Shown piece by piece: positions 43,966 to 52,203 of a DNA stretch of 64,000 nucleotides. The stretch is from NCBI RefSeq assembly GCF_030248535.1, contig NZ_JAHGAJ010000003.1, forward strand, positions 1-64,000, written 5' to 3'. Every line of letters begins with the position of its first letter. Within the stretch, counting starts at the first letter, position 1. Below the pieces are notes generated by a model. That model searched no databases. It was not told the origin of the DNA and was given only the letters and a program-made list of their open reading frames with translations. The position numbers and the translations under genes are program-made. The stretch is from Vibrio sp. D404a (GTDB lineage: Bacteria; Pseudomonadota; Gammaproteobacteria; Enterobacterales; Vibrionaceae).

Positions 43966-44217
43966 ATGCGCTACCTTAAAAGGTTCATATCAACTCTAAC
44001 GACGATGAGCTACTACAGCAGTAGTAATGCTCAGCTAGATGACCATCTAACGCCAACTTATTTAGATCTTATATCTGAAGGGGTGATGGATGAACAAACC
44101 GAAAAGAGTGAAGAAGACATAAGTTATGCACTTAACTATTGGAGTGATAAATCACTACCTCTTAAAGTTAATGCAGAAATGAATAACTCATATTCATCGA
44201 GTCAACAGAATATTTAG
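43966..44217 (+). CDS. Short hypothetical protein
   Basis: 83 residues, acidic and polar, without membrane segment or recognised motif after a basic N-terminus (MRYLKRFISTLTT). GAGGT stands seven bases before the ATG, and composition looks protein-like (YLDLISEGVMDEQTEKSEEDISYALNYW). It precedes the RND operon by 91 bases in the same direction. No family recognised; it may be a local, fast-changing gene. Confidence 0.45.
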   Translation: MRYLKRFISTLTTMSYYSSSNAQLDDHLTPTYLDLISEGVMDEQTEKSEEDISYALNYWSDKSLPLKVNAEMNNSYSSSQQNI

Positions 44218-44308
44218 ATAGACTAGGCTCTAAACAAGGAGAGTATTGAGCAAGTCTGATTTAGGAAAATACAGTTAATTCATCAAATTATTATTAGTGG
44301 AGAAAGTT

Positions 44309-45394
44309 GTGATAAACGTAAATAGCTTAACTGTTAAAAATATGCGCCCAGCAGCAGTCGCTGTGGCGATCTCTCTTTCGATTTTACTCACAGGATGTGG
44401 TTCAGAAGAAGCAAGCATGGCCACTGAAACCGTTATTCGCCCTGTTCTCGTAGAGAAAGTTTCTAACATTGACACCGCCGACTTATCGTTTAATGGTGTT
44501 ATTCAGTCTGCAAGCCGCGCAGAGCTTTCGTTTCGTACAAGTGGTCGTTTAGTTGAGCTTCTTGTCCAAGAGGGTGATTTTGTCGAAGAAGGTGCGGTGA
44601 TCGCAAAGCTTGATTCTGCTGATGCTCAAATTGCTCTGACTTCCGCGAAAGTTGAGCGAGACAATGCGCGTTCAGAATACGAACGAGCAAAGAAATTATA
44701 CGAAAGCCGTCAGTCGATCTCTAAAAGCCAGTTTGAAGAGCTCACGTTACGATTTGATTTAGCTCAAAACCGATTTGAAGAAGCTTCTCGCCGCCTTGAT
44801 GATACTACCTTAACTGCGCCTTTTTCTGGGGTGGTGAGCCGTTCTTTTGTTGAAAATCATGTTCTTGTTCAGAGCAATGAAGTGATTGTGGCGCTGCATG
44901 ATTTAGACAACCTTGAAGCGGTCATTCATGTTCCTGAAAGCTTGATGACGCGAAACAGTGAAGCGAATCAAGTATTTGCTGATGCGGGTGTTGCTCCCTA
45001 CCAAACATTTGAACTTGCTCTGAAGAAGTTTGAAACAGAACCCGATCCAGTGTCGGGGACTTATGCGGTCACGTTTTCTGTGGAAACAACGCCAGAAAGC
45101 CGTTTACTACCGGGTATGAGTGTTCATGTCTATTCAGATGAAGTTCAAAGCGAACTGAAATCGATTCAAGTACCGCTAACGGCAGTCAACCCAGACAATA
45201 TGGGTAATCAGTACGTTTGGGTGGTGGATGAAAATAACACACTTCAAAAGCGCAATGTTGAAACGGGGAGCTTGAATGGCGACCGAGTACACATTGAGTC
45301 TAACTTGCAATTGGGAGAGCGAGTCGTAGTTTCCGGTACACAGAGCCTAAAGGAAGGCCTTGAAGTACGTCCAGAACTAGCAGAGGTTTACTAA
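44309..45394 (+). CDS. RND efflux periplasmic adaptor lipoprotein
   Basis: 361 residues from GTG 44309 with GGAG six bases upstream; a GTG at 44297 is also open. The signal peptide ends in LLTGC, a lipobox, so the protein is anchored to the inner-membrane face. FNGVIQSASRAELSFRTSGRLVELLVQEGDFVEEGAVIAKLD is the lipoyl/barrel-sandwich hybrid, an alpha-hairpin follows (about 95-140), then the beta-barrel (LTAPFSGVVSR) and membrane-proximal domain. It bridges the pump to an outer-membrane channel. The pump gene starts one base after its stop. No outer-membrane factor gene is adjacent, so a TolC encoded elsewhere is presumed. Confidence 0.93.
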   Translation: MINVNSLTVKNMRPAAVAVAISLSILLTGCGSEEASMATETVIRPVLVEKVSNIDTADLSFNGVIQSASRAELSFRTSGRLVELLVQEGDFVEEGAVIAKLDSADAQIALTSAKVERDNARSEYERAKKLYESRQSISKSQFEELTLRFDLAQNRFEEASRRLDDTTLTAPFSGVVSRSFVENHVLVQSNEVIVALHDLDNLEAVIHVPESLMTRNSEANQVFADAGVAPYQTFELALKKFETEPDPVSGTYAVTFSVETTPESRLLPGMSVHVYSDEVQSELKSIQVPLTAVNPDNMGNQYVWVVDENNTLQKRNVETGSLNGDRVHIESNLQLGERVVVSGTQSLKEGLEVRPELAEVY

Positions 45395-45395
45395 T

Positions 45396-48300
45396 ATGAA
45401 CATCGCTCAATACACCATTGCAAAGCGCACCAGTGTTTGGGTCATGGTTGCCCTAATGCTTATTGGCGGTTACATCAGCTACCTAAAACTTGGCCGTTTT
45501 GAAGATCCTGAATTTGTGATTCGCCAGTCGGTTATCGTGACGCCATATCCAGGCGCTACCGCGCAAGAGGTAGCGGATGAAGTGACCGATGTGATCGAAG
45601 GCGCTGCGCAGTCGTTACAAGAAGTAATGGAAATTACCTCTGTCTCTAAGCAAGGCATGTCGGAAGTCACGGTCGAAATTAAACGTGAGTTTTCGAACAC
45701 CGAGGCCGAGCTTCAGCAGGTTTGGGACAAGCTGAGACGCAAAGTAAGCGATGCTCAGCGCTCATTACCTCCAGGGGCAGCATCTTCGATTGTGAATGAT
45801 GACTTTGCCGATGTATACGCTCAGTTTTATGCGGTGACGGGGGAAGGCTTTACCGACAAACAGCTACAAGATTATGTGGATGGACTGCGTCGCGAGCTGG
45901 TTTTGGTTCCGGGTGTTTCAAAAACAGCGACTCTGGCTGAGAAACAAGAAACAATCTTTGTTGAGATTTCAAGTGAGCGTTTGGCCCAGTTTGGTGTTTC
46001 CGCCCAACAAGTTTATCAAGTTCTCGATAAGCAAAACGTGGTGACGGTGGCTGGTGCAATGGACACCGACGGCATGCGCGTATCCGTGATGCCAAGTGCA
46101 AATATTAGCTCGTTCGAGCAGCTAAAAGCGCTACAAATCGCAGTAGGTGAGAACAATCGTGTGATGCGTTTGCAAGATATCGCGACTGTCACACGTGGCT
46201 ACGAAGATCCTGCATCGGTATTGATGCGTTATAACGGCATGCGAGCGATTGGCTTAGGTATTTCGAATGTTGCTGGTGGTAACGTTGTTGAAATGGGTGA
46301 TGCGGTTAAAGCAAGGCTTGCTGAACTTGAAGCGCAGCGCCCACACGGTATTGAGCTACACGAGATATCTATTCAGTCTGACTCAGTTCGTGACTCGGTG
46401 GCTGACTTCATTAACAACTTGATTGCAGCGGTTGTGATTGTATTTGTGGTGCTCCTGCTATTCATGGGCCTGCGTACAGGCATTGTTATTGGTTTCGTCT
46501 TAGTGCTAACGGTCGCAGGTACGTTGATCGTAATGCTGATTGACAATATTGCGATGCAACGTATCTCACTGGGTGCTCTCATCATTGCGCTCGGTATGCT
46601 GGTGGACAATGCGATTGTAGTGACCGATGGTGTATTGACTCGCCTTCAAAAGAACCCAAATGCCGATAAGCAGCAAGTGGTTGGCGACATTGTAAACGAA
46701 ACCAAGTGGCCTTTACTTGGCGGTACGATTGTTGGTATCTGTGCATTTAGTGCGATTGGTCTGTCGCCATCGAATATGGGTGAATATGCGGGTACTCTGT
46801 TTTGGGTAATTTTGTATTCCATGTTCCTGAGCTGGGTTTTAGCTATCACCGTGACTCCGTTGCTTTGTCATGACTTCTTGAAGGTTAAGCAGCAGAAGCA
46901 AGATAAGGCACCAAGCAAAGTCTCGGTTTGGTACAAGGGCACACTGGAATGGGTTCTGAACAATCAAAAAATGTCTCTTGCCGTCGTGATTGCGCTGTTT
47001 GTATTGGGTGTGAAGATGTTTGGCTACGTGCCTCCGGGCTTCATGCCAGAATCGCAACGTGAGCAGTTTGTAGTGGATGTTTTCTTGCCTCAAGGTACAG
47101 ACATCCGCACGACCGAAAGCATCATGTTGGACATTGAACAAGATGTACGTGCGAAAGCGGGCGTAACCAATACCACTAGCTTTATCGGCTCTGGTGGTCT
47201 GCGTTTCATGCTGACTTACTCTCCAGAAGCGCGAAACACGGCTTATGCTCAAATGTTGGTGGACGTGGATGACTTTAACGTTATCGAACCATTGGTAGCT
47301 GAGCTGCAAGTAGAGCTCGGTGAAAAGTACGAACAAGCATCGGTCAACGTTTGGAAGTTCATGCTTGGCCCAGGTGGTGGTAAGAAAATTGAAGCAGCAT
47401 TTAGTGGCCCAGACAGCGCAGTCCTAAGACAACTGGCTGAGCAGGCAAAACAGATCATGGAAGAAACACCAGAGCTTGTCGCGGTTCAAGACAACTGGCG
47501 TCAGCAAGTCCCAGTGGTTAAGCCTGTATATGTTTCAGATAGAGCACAGCAGTTTGGACTAACAACCCAAGAGCTTAATCAGGCGTTAGAACAGTCGTTG
47601 GTAGGTAAACAAGTAGGTGTTTACCGTGAAGGCAACGATCTGATTCCAATCGTCGTACGCTCGCCAGAAAGCGAACGTGACCATGCTCGCAGCATTGAGA
47701 ATACGCAGGTGTTTAGTTCAACAGCTGGCCGTTACTTGCAACTGGCTCAGTTTGTCGACCATGTTGATCTTGAGTGGCAAGATTCAATGTTACGCCGTGT
47801 AGACCGAGTGCCTACGATCATGGCGCAAGCAGACCCACGCTCAGGCGTGCTGACTGCCGATGCACTTGATGCAGTGAAAGAACGCATCGAAGCGATGCCA
47901 TTACCAGTGGGTTACCAGTTCGAATGGCATGGTGAGTACAAAGCGTCAAAAGAGGCAAATGAAGGCTTAGCAATTTCGGCACCTTATGGATTTGCCGCCA
48001 TGGTTCTTGCTGTTGTGTTCATGTTCAACGGCATTCGTCAGGCGCTCGTTATTTGGTGTACTGTGCCGCTTGCTGTGCTTGGCGTGGCGATTGGTCTAGT
48101 AGTATTTCAAACACCGTTTGAGTTCATGGCAACGTTAGGCTTCTTAAGCTTAATTGGTATGATGGTGAAAAATGCGATCGTCTTAGTTGACCAAGCAGAG
48201 AACGAAATCAACGATGGTAAACCGGCTTATGATGCCATTATTGAAGCAGCGATGAGCAGAGCAAGGCCAGTAATTTTGGGTGCTACTACCACCATTTTGG

Positions 48301-48446
48301 GTGTCGCTCCACTGCTGGTTGACCCATTCTTCAAGAGTATGGCGGTAACTATTATGTTTGGTTTACTGTTTGCAACTGCATTAACGTTGATCGTTATTCC
48401 TTTGAACTACGCGTTGTTTTTCAAGGTAAAGCCAACCAAAGCTTAA
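45396..48446 (+). CDS. RND efflux transporter permease (AcrB superfamily)
   Basis: 1016 residues with two repeats of one helix, a large periplasmic loop and five helices. It starts with IAQYTIAKRTSVWVMVALMLIGG. Helix 4 carries LGMLVDNAIVVTDG; the second of the two aspartates of AcrB is Asn here, as in TriC-like and other RND subgroups. The second half ends FLSLIGMMVKNAIVLVDQAE with the conserved lysine. It exports drugs or toxic compounds with H+. The ATG is one base from the adaptor stop, so translation is coupled. A U-rich terminator follows. Substrates unknown. Confidence 0.93.
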   Translation: MNIAQYTIAKRTSVWVMVALMLIGGYISYLKLGRFEDPEFVIRQSVIVTPYPGATAQEVADEVTDVIEGAAQSLQEVMEITSVSKQGMSEVTVEIKREFSNTEAELQQVWDKLRRKVSDAQRSLPPGAASSIVNDDFADVYAQFYAVTGEGFTDKQLQDYVDGLRRELVLVPGVSKTATLAEKQETIFVEISSERLAQFGVSAQQVYQVLDKQNVVTVAGAMDTDGMRVSVMPSANISSFEQLKALQIAVGENNRVMRLQDIATVTRGYEDPASVLMRYNGMRAIGLGISNVAGGNVVEMGDAVKARLAELEAQRPHGIELHEISIQSDSVRDSVADFINNLIAAVVIVFVVLLLFMGLRTGIVIGFVLVLTVAGTLIVMLIDNIAMQRISLGALIIALGMLVDNAIVVTDGVLTRLQKNPNADKQQVVGDIVNETKWPLLGGTIVGICAFSAIGLSPSNMGEYAGTLFWVILYSMFLSWVLAITVTPLLCHDFLKVKQQKQDKAPSKVSVWYKGTLEWVLNNQKMSLAVVIALFVLGVKMFGYVPPGFMPESQREQFVVDVFLPQGTDIRTTESIMLDIEQDVRAKAGVTNTTSFIGSGGLRFMLTYSPEARNTAYAQMLVDVDDFNVIEPLVAELQVELGEKYEQASVNVWKFMLGPGGGKKIEAAFSGPDSAVLRQLAEQAKQIMEETPELVAVQDNWRQQVPVVKPVYVSDRAQQFGLTTQELNQALEQSLVGKQVGVYREGNDLIPIVVRSPESERDHARSIENTQVFSSTAGRYLQLAQFVDHVDLEWQDSMLRRVDRVPTIMAQADPRSGVLTADALDAVKERIEAMPLPVGYQFEWHGEYKASKEANEGLAISAPYGFAAMVLAVVFMFNGIRQALVIWCTVPLAVLGVAIGLVVFQTPFEFMATLGFLSLIGMMVKNAIVLVDQAENEINDGKPAYDAIIEAAMSRARPVILGATTTILGVAPLLVDPFFKSMAVTIMFGLLFATALTLIVIPLNYALFFKVKPTKA

Positions 48447-48481
48447 CCGACCAAAGTTAACAAACAAGTAATCTGCAAAAG

Positions 48482-48503
48482 CCCATCACTGATGGGTTTT
48501 TTT
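48482..48503 (+). terminator. Intrinsic terminator of the RND operon
   Basis: CCCATC at 48482-48487 and GATGGG at 48491-48496 form a stem with a three-base loop, followed by seven T. Confidence 0.88.
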
Positions 48504-48606
48504 GTGCATGTTTTGCAGAACTCAAATCATAGAATTGCCTAGCTGAATGCTATAGAAAAGATGAGTTTATGTTATGTTGTTAGAAACAGAATGGAACTCG
48601 TTAATC

Positions 48607-49539
48607 ATGAATAATAGTCTTGATAATTTAGATTTGAACTTACTCAGACTATTGCGCGTTGTGGTGCAAACTCGCAATACTTCAGTTGCAGCAGAAAAGC
48701 TGGGCATATCTCAAACAAGTGTGAGCCGTGGAATGGCAAAGCTGAGAGAAACTTTCGGCGACCAATTATTCATTCGAAAAGCGCATGGTGTGGAGCCATC
48801 AGAACTGGCAGAAAAGTTAGCTGAGGCGGCTGATCATATGCTCACTCCGTTTTCGCAGGTGCTTGATGCTTATCAAGCTTTCAACCCTAAAGAGTTTGAT
48901 GGCACTATTGTTATCGCCTGCGATTTAACCTTGTTGGATGTGTTTGGACGAGGGGTTTATCAAGCGGTAACGAACGCGTTACCTAACGCAAACTTTCGAT
49001 TTGTTTATTGGCAACAGGAGTCACTTCAAGGGCTGTTAGAGCGGGAAATTGACTACATGCTCCACTATACGTTGCTTCCGCTTCCTCAAGACATCTACAC
49101 GCACCATTTGTCTGATATCAAAGTGAATCTAGTTGCGAGAAAAGATCATCCAATCTTAAGCAAAACTTCAGAGTGGACTGAGGTTAAAGGTATTCCCTTG
49201 GTTAAGTACGCCTCAAGTAGCCAAGTCGGAAAATACGATTATTACGATGAGCTGTTTTTACAACAAGGTGGGGAGCCGAACGTTAAGTTGGTCAGCCAAA
49301 ATGTGCCGATCATGATTGATTGTTTAGCGAGCTCTGATGCAATGGCATTTAACAGCAGTTACATTCTGCAGCATGACGATAGACTAACTTGTTATCCGTT
49401 GCCAGATATGCCTGAGCGTTTTAGAACAGTGAGTGTGTCGGGAGGGTATCTTCAATCGAAGCGAGGTTATCCTTTGAATCAATGTCTGCATCAGGCGATG
49501 CAAGATTTCTTTAACTCAATTGTTCAACCCGAAAGTTAG
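48607..49539 (+). CDS. LysR-family transcriptional regulator
   Basis: 310 residues from ATG 48607 (MNNSLDNLDLNLLRLLRV); an ATG at 48574 adds 11 residues, and neither start has a strong site. The helix-turn-helix is TSVAAEKLGISQTSVSRGMAKLRETFGDQLFIRKAHG, the NodD/LinR-like branch. It may act on the RND operon immediately upstream, or on the convergent DUF2860 gene. Effector unknown. Confidence 0.88.
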   Translation: MNNSLDNLDLNLLRLLRVVVQTRNTSVAAEKLGISQTSVSRGMAKLRETFGDQLFIRKAHGVEPSELAEKLAEAADHMLTPFSQVLDAYQAFNPKEFDGTIVIACDLTLLDVFGRGVYQAVTNALPNANFRFVYWQQESLQGLLEREIDYMLHYTLLPLPQDIYTHHLSDIKVNLVARKDHPILSKTSEWTEVKGIPLVKYASSSQVGKYDYYDELFLQQGGEPNVKLVSQNVPIMIDCLASSDAMAFNSSYILQHDDRLTCYPLPDMPERFRTVSVSGGYLQSKRGYPLNQCLHQAMQDFFNSIVQPES

Positions 49540-49571
49540 AGTAGAAATTATTTTTTAGCCTCCAAACGTAA

Positions 49572-49610
49572 AGACCCCCACCTAAACCATATGGTTCAGA
49601 GCGGGGGCTT
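49572..49610. terminator. Bidirectional terminator
   Basis: AGACCCCC pairs with GGGGGCTT, and an inner AACCATATGGTT palindrome extends the stem. It lies between the convergent LysR and DUF2860 genes. Confidence 0.7.
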
Positions 49611-49630
49611 AGGGGTAGGGTCTATCTAAG

Positions 49631-50584
49631 TTAGAACTTGTAGCTAACACCTACAGTGGCTAGGTATTCTTCATTCTTATAAAAGTCGATGTTTGAATCG
49701 TTGTAGTTAACACCGGCAAATGAAATGAAACTCCAATTCTCTAACCCAGCAATGTTCGCGTATTCATACGAGGCGAAAAACTTGTGTCTATTATCAGAGC
49801 GTTCTTTTTCATAGTATGAATTGTAGCCATCAAAATCACGGTATGCATAGCTGCTTGTTAGCGCAAAGGTATGAGCATCAAAGTTCGCAAAGTAGGTCAT
49901 CTCTACTTTATATTGGTTGTAGGTTTCTGCGTCCCCTTCCGCATCATTGCGTAGATAGGCAGCACTGGTGATCAAGCCCATATTAGATGCAAGTTGCAGT
50001 AGGTAGCTACCCTTCATGTAATACATATCGCTTTCTCGCAAAAGCTCTTGCCTTGTGATGTGCTCTTCATCAATTTCTTGTGTTGCATATGCAATATCAA
50101 GAGAAAAACCAGAGCCAACGATATTGTTGAGTTTTAGTCGGAACGCATGCCCATCTACATCAGTAGTACGACGATTTCCTTGCAGGTATGGGTCTTGCCA
50201 TACTTCACCTGATAAGACGGTTGGCAAGTAAGCTACATCTACTTGAGTACCATTAAGCATGTCGTATTGGTAGCCGATTTCAAAGGCTAGATCGCCCACC
50301 GCTAAGTCGTCTCGAGATGTACCCAGATAAATGCGCTGGGTGCGATCTTCGCCAAGATCATAGGCGATGCTACCTAATGGAAATACAACTAAATCATCGT
50401 TGTGTGAGCCTTTTTGGTTTCTATCACTAAGATGAGCGTCACTTTCGGTACTTAAGTTAGAGTTCGTTGACATGTAGCCAGTGGAAATAATTAGTTCCCC
50501 ACTTACACGAGATGAATCAAAGGCAAATGCGCCAGTTGATAGAGTTGATAAAATAGTGCCTGCTAAGATACTTTTCTTGTCCAT
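49631..50584 (-). CDS. DUF2860 outer-membrane beta-barrel protein
   Basis: 317 residues with a signal peptide (MDKKSILAGTILSTLSTGAFA) and alternating strands ending in VGVSYKF, the terminal phenylalanine needed for insertion by BAM. Strands such as FALTSSYAYRDFDGYNSYYEK and NWSFISFAGVNYNDS near the end fit the DUF2860 family, which is common in vibrios. A porin or channel role is presumed. Monocistronic, convergent with the LysR gene. Confidence 0.8.
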   Translation of the reverse strand: MDKKSILAGTILSTLSTGAFAFDSSRVSGELIISTGYMSTNSNLSTESDAHLSDRNQKGSHNDDLVVFPLGSIAYDLGEDRTQRIYLGTSRDDLAVGDLAFEIGYQYDMLNGTQVDVAYLPTVLSGEVWQDPYLQGNRRTTDVDGHAFRLKLNNIVGSGFSLDIAYATQEIDEEHITRQELLRESDMYYMKGSYLLQLASNMGLITSAAYLRNDAEGDAETYNQYKVEMTYFANFDAHTFALTSSYAYRDFDGYNSYYEKERSDNRHKFFASYEYANIAGLENWSFISFAGVNYNDSNIDFYKNEEYLATVGVSYKF

Positions 50585-50797
50585 GATCGACTCTCATATT
50601 CTGGTATTTATCGTCCTTATGTTTGTGTCATTCCGTTTGGTGAGATGTATGTTAACGCCGAAATTTCAGAATCCTACGGGTAACTGTTATGCAAATTTGA
50701 GGGCTGAGAGTGGTGGAATTTGAATAGCTCTTATTCATAGGGTGAGCGCGCGCAACACGTTATTGTCCAAGGCAAGTTTTTAAAATAGGACAGGGCT

Positions 50798-51187
50798 ATG
50801 AACCTAAGCAAAATGTTAAAAGAAGACCGATATCAGTCAACGATTTACCTCAACGATCGCCCATATGTTGTTCTGGATGTGGGTGAAGGAAAATGCAGAA
50901 TCGTGATAGTTGATTGCATCAAATCTTACTTAGAACAGCACAAATGTGTGCACATGAAACAACGCTTGATTCTGGTTGATGTTTCTAAAGTGATTCATAT
51001 ATCAGGCTGCGATGATTCAGAACTTGATCGACTACTTGCCTCAGATCTCCACCTTTTATTCGATGTATTCTGGTTAGGGGAGATAGAGCTCGTTTCCGAA
51101 CTAAGTAACATAAACATTAATTCCATTTATGATGTCGTTAGAATTAGGAATGTCCCACATTTGATTAACGGTAAATTAACAAGGTAA
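50798..51187 (+). CDS. Hypothetical protein
   Basis: 129 residues, mixed alpha/beta by appearance, no signal peptide or membrane helix (YLNDRPYVVLDVGEGKCRIVIVDCIKSYL; LLASDLHLLFDVFWLGEIELVSEL). The reading frame is followed directly by a U-rich terminator, which supports a real gene. No family recognised. Lower coding regularity than its neighbours may mean recent acquisition. Confidence 0.62.
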   Translation: MNLSKMLKEDRYQSTIYLNDRPYVVLDVGEGKCRIVIVDCIKSYLEQHKCVHMKQRLILVDVSKVIHISGCDDSELDRLLASDLHLLFDVFWLGEIELVSELSNININSIYDVVRIRNVPHLINGKLTR

Positions 51188-51196
51188 ACCTAGCCC

Positions 51197-51225
51197 AAGT
51201 TGTTTTATAGCAACTTCCTTTTTTT
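51197..51225 (+). terminator. Intrinsic terminator after the hypothetical gene
   Basis: AAGTTG at 51197-51202 pairs with CAACTT at 51211-51216, followed two bases later by seven T. Confidence 0.75.
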
Positions 51226-51556
51226 CAACCTCCAAGGTTAATTTATCGTTCTGTTGTTTTTTAGAATTCTCTTTGGAGGCGCTAATGTTAGCTCTTATAA
51301 GGATAAATTGGTTTACTTCTATGTTCTCGTTAAAACTCACAATGGGGCATTTCTGAGCTAGAAGCACCCGCCATGAAGATTCTGGACAGAAATGAGTTTC
51401 GGATAATCAAATACTAGCAAACCATGAATAACTAGATGTATGGCAAAGTTGTTGTGAAGTGCTAGTACTGTGAGAAAAATCGCACTAGCAAAAAGGTAAT
51501 ATTAGTTAGGTTCGTACTAAGTGCCGTTATGTAAATGCTAACGAGCATATGAGCTT
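51226..51556. other. Gene-free stretch
   Basis: About 330 AT-rich bases between a terminator and the end of the leftward membrane-protein gene. A 63-codon frame on the minus strand (51176-51367) overlaps the terminator and lacks support. I see nothing else in it. Confidence 0.5.
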
Positions 51557-51922
51557 TTAAGTAATAACCTTTAGTTCATCCCAATCTTGATTCTTCATTA
51601 ATGTCTTAGGGATCTCTATCGAAACCCGAACAGGGCCGTTCATATAACTTAATTTCAACCACTTCCAGTGTAAAAAACGATGAGCCTCCACATCACAAGG
51701 ATGACCATCAAGAGAAACCACATCATCTACGACACTTAAATGGCGACTTCGAAGTCTAAGATAGAGAATTATATAACCAAGTAGATAAACTCCTAAAAAG
51801 GCGAGTAAGTATGCAGAGGTGAACATAAAATAAGGCGTTAAAGAAGCAAGAAACAATAACACAGGGAAAATGGAGTTATAAAGAAAGTACTTTATAAAAT
51901 GAAGTTTTATATCTTTATTCAT
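51557..51922 (-). CDS. Small membrane protein, unknown function
   Basis: 121 residues. Two hydrophobic helices (NSIFPVLLFLASLTPYFMF near 16-34 and AYLLAFLGVYLLGYIILYL near 37-55) are followed by a soluble C-terminal domain of about 65 residues (VVSLDGHPCDVEAHRFLHWKWLKLSY; VRVSIEIPKTLMK). This resembles bacterial proteins with a PH-like tail after two helices. No family is recognised. The promoter region upstream is AT-rich. Confidence 0.68.
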   Translation of the reverse strand: MNKDIKLHFIKYFLYNSIFPVLLFLASLTPYFMFTSAYLLAFLGVYLLGYIILYLRLRSRHLSVVDDVVSLDGHPCDVEAHRFLHWKWLKLSYMNGPVRVSIEIPKTLMKNQDWDELKVIT

Positions 51923-52155
51923 AACACTTAACTCTAAGTGAAAATTGCTAACCTTTACAATAATTAAAGGGATGATAACACGGCTTGGAGTTCATTATTT
52001 ATATTATGACAAATGTGTGACTTTTCTATCACAAACAACTCTCAGACCACCTAAAATTCTCTAATCGGTTACTCTGGATACTTGTTTAATGAAATATTTG
52101 ACCATAACGCTTTGAAAGTTTATGACGCTTTCTGAGTCATTTATAGCCGAATACA

Positions 52156-52192
52156 AAAACGCCAGCCTTCAATTCATCATCGCTGGCGTTTT
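52156..52192. terminator. Terminator of the LemA/M48 operon
   Basis: AAAACGCCAGC at 52156-52166 pairs perfectly with GCTGGCGTTTT at 52182-52192. It stands 12 bases after the M48 stop, with the A/T ends giving a U-run on either strand. Confidence 0.83.
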
Positions 52193-52203
52193 ACTTTGTG
52201 CTG

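Noticed and set aside
46839-47336. 165-codon minus-strand frame in the RND permease
   Set aside because: It is antisense to a strongly conserved gene and rich in His/Arg, typical of a shadow.
51176-51367. 63-codon minus-strand frame
   Set aside because: It overlaps the end of a gene and its terminator and shows no motif or ribosome-binding site.
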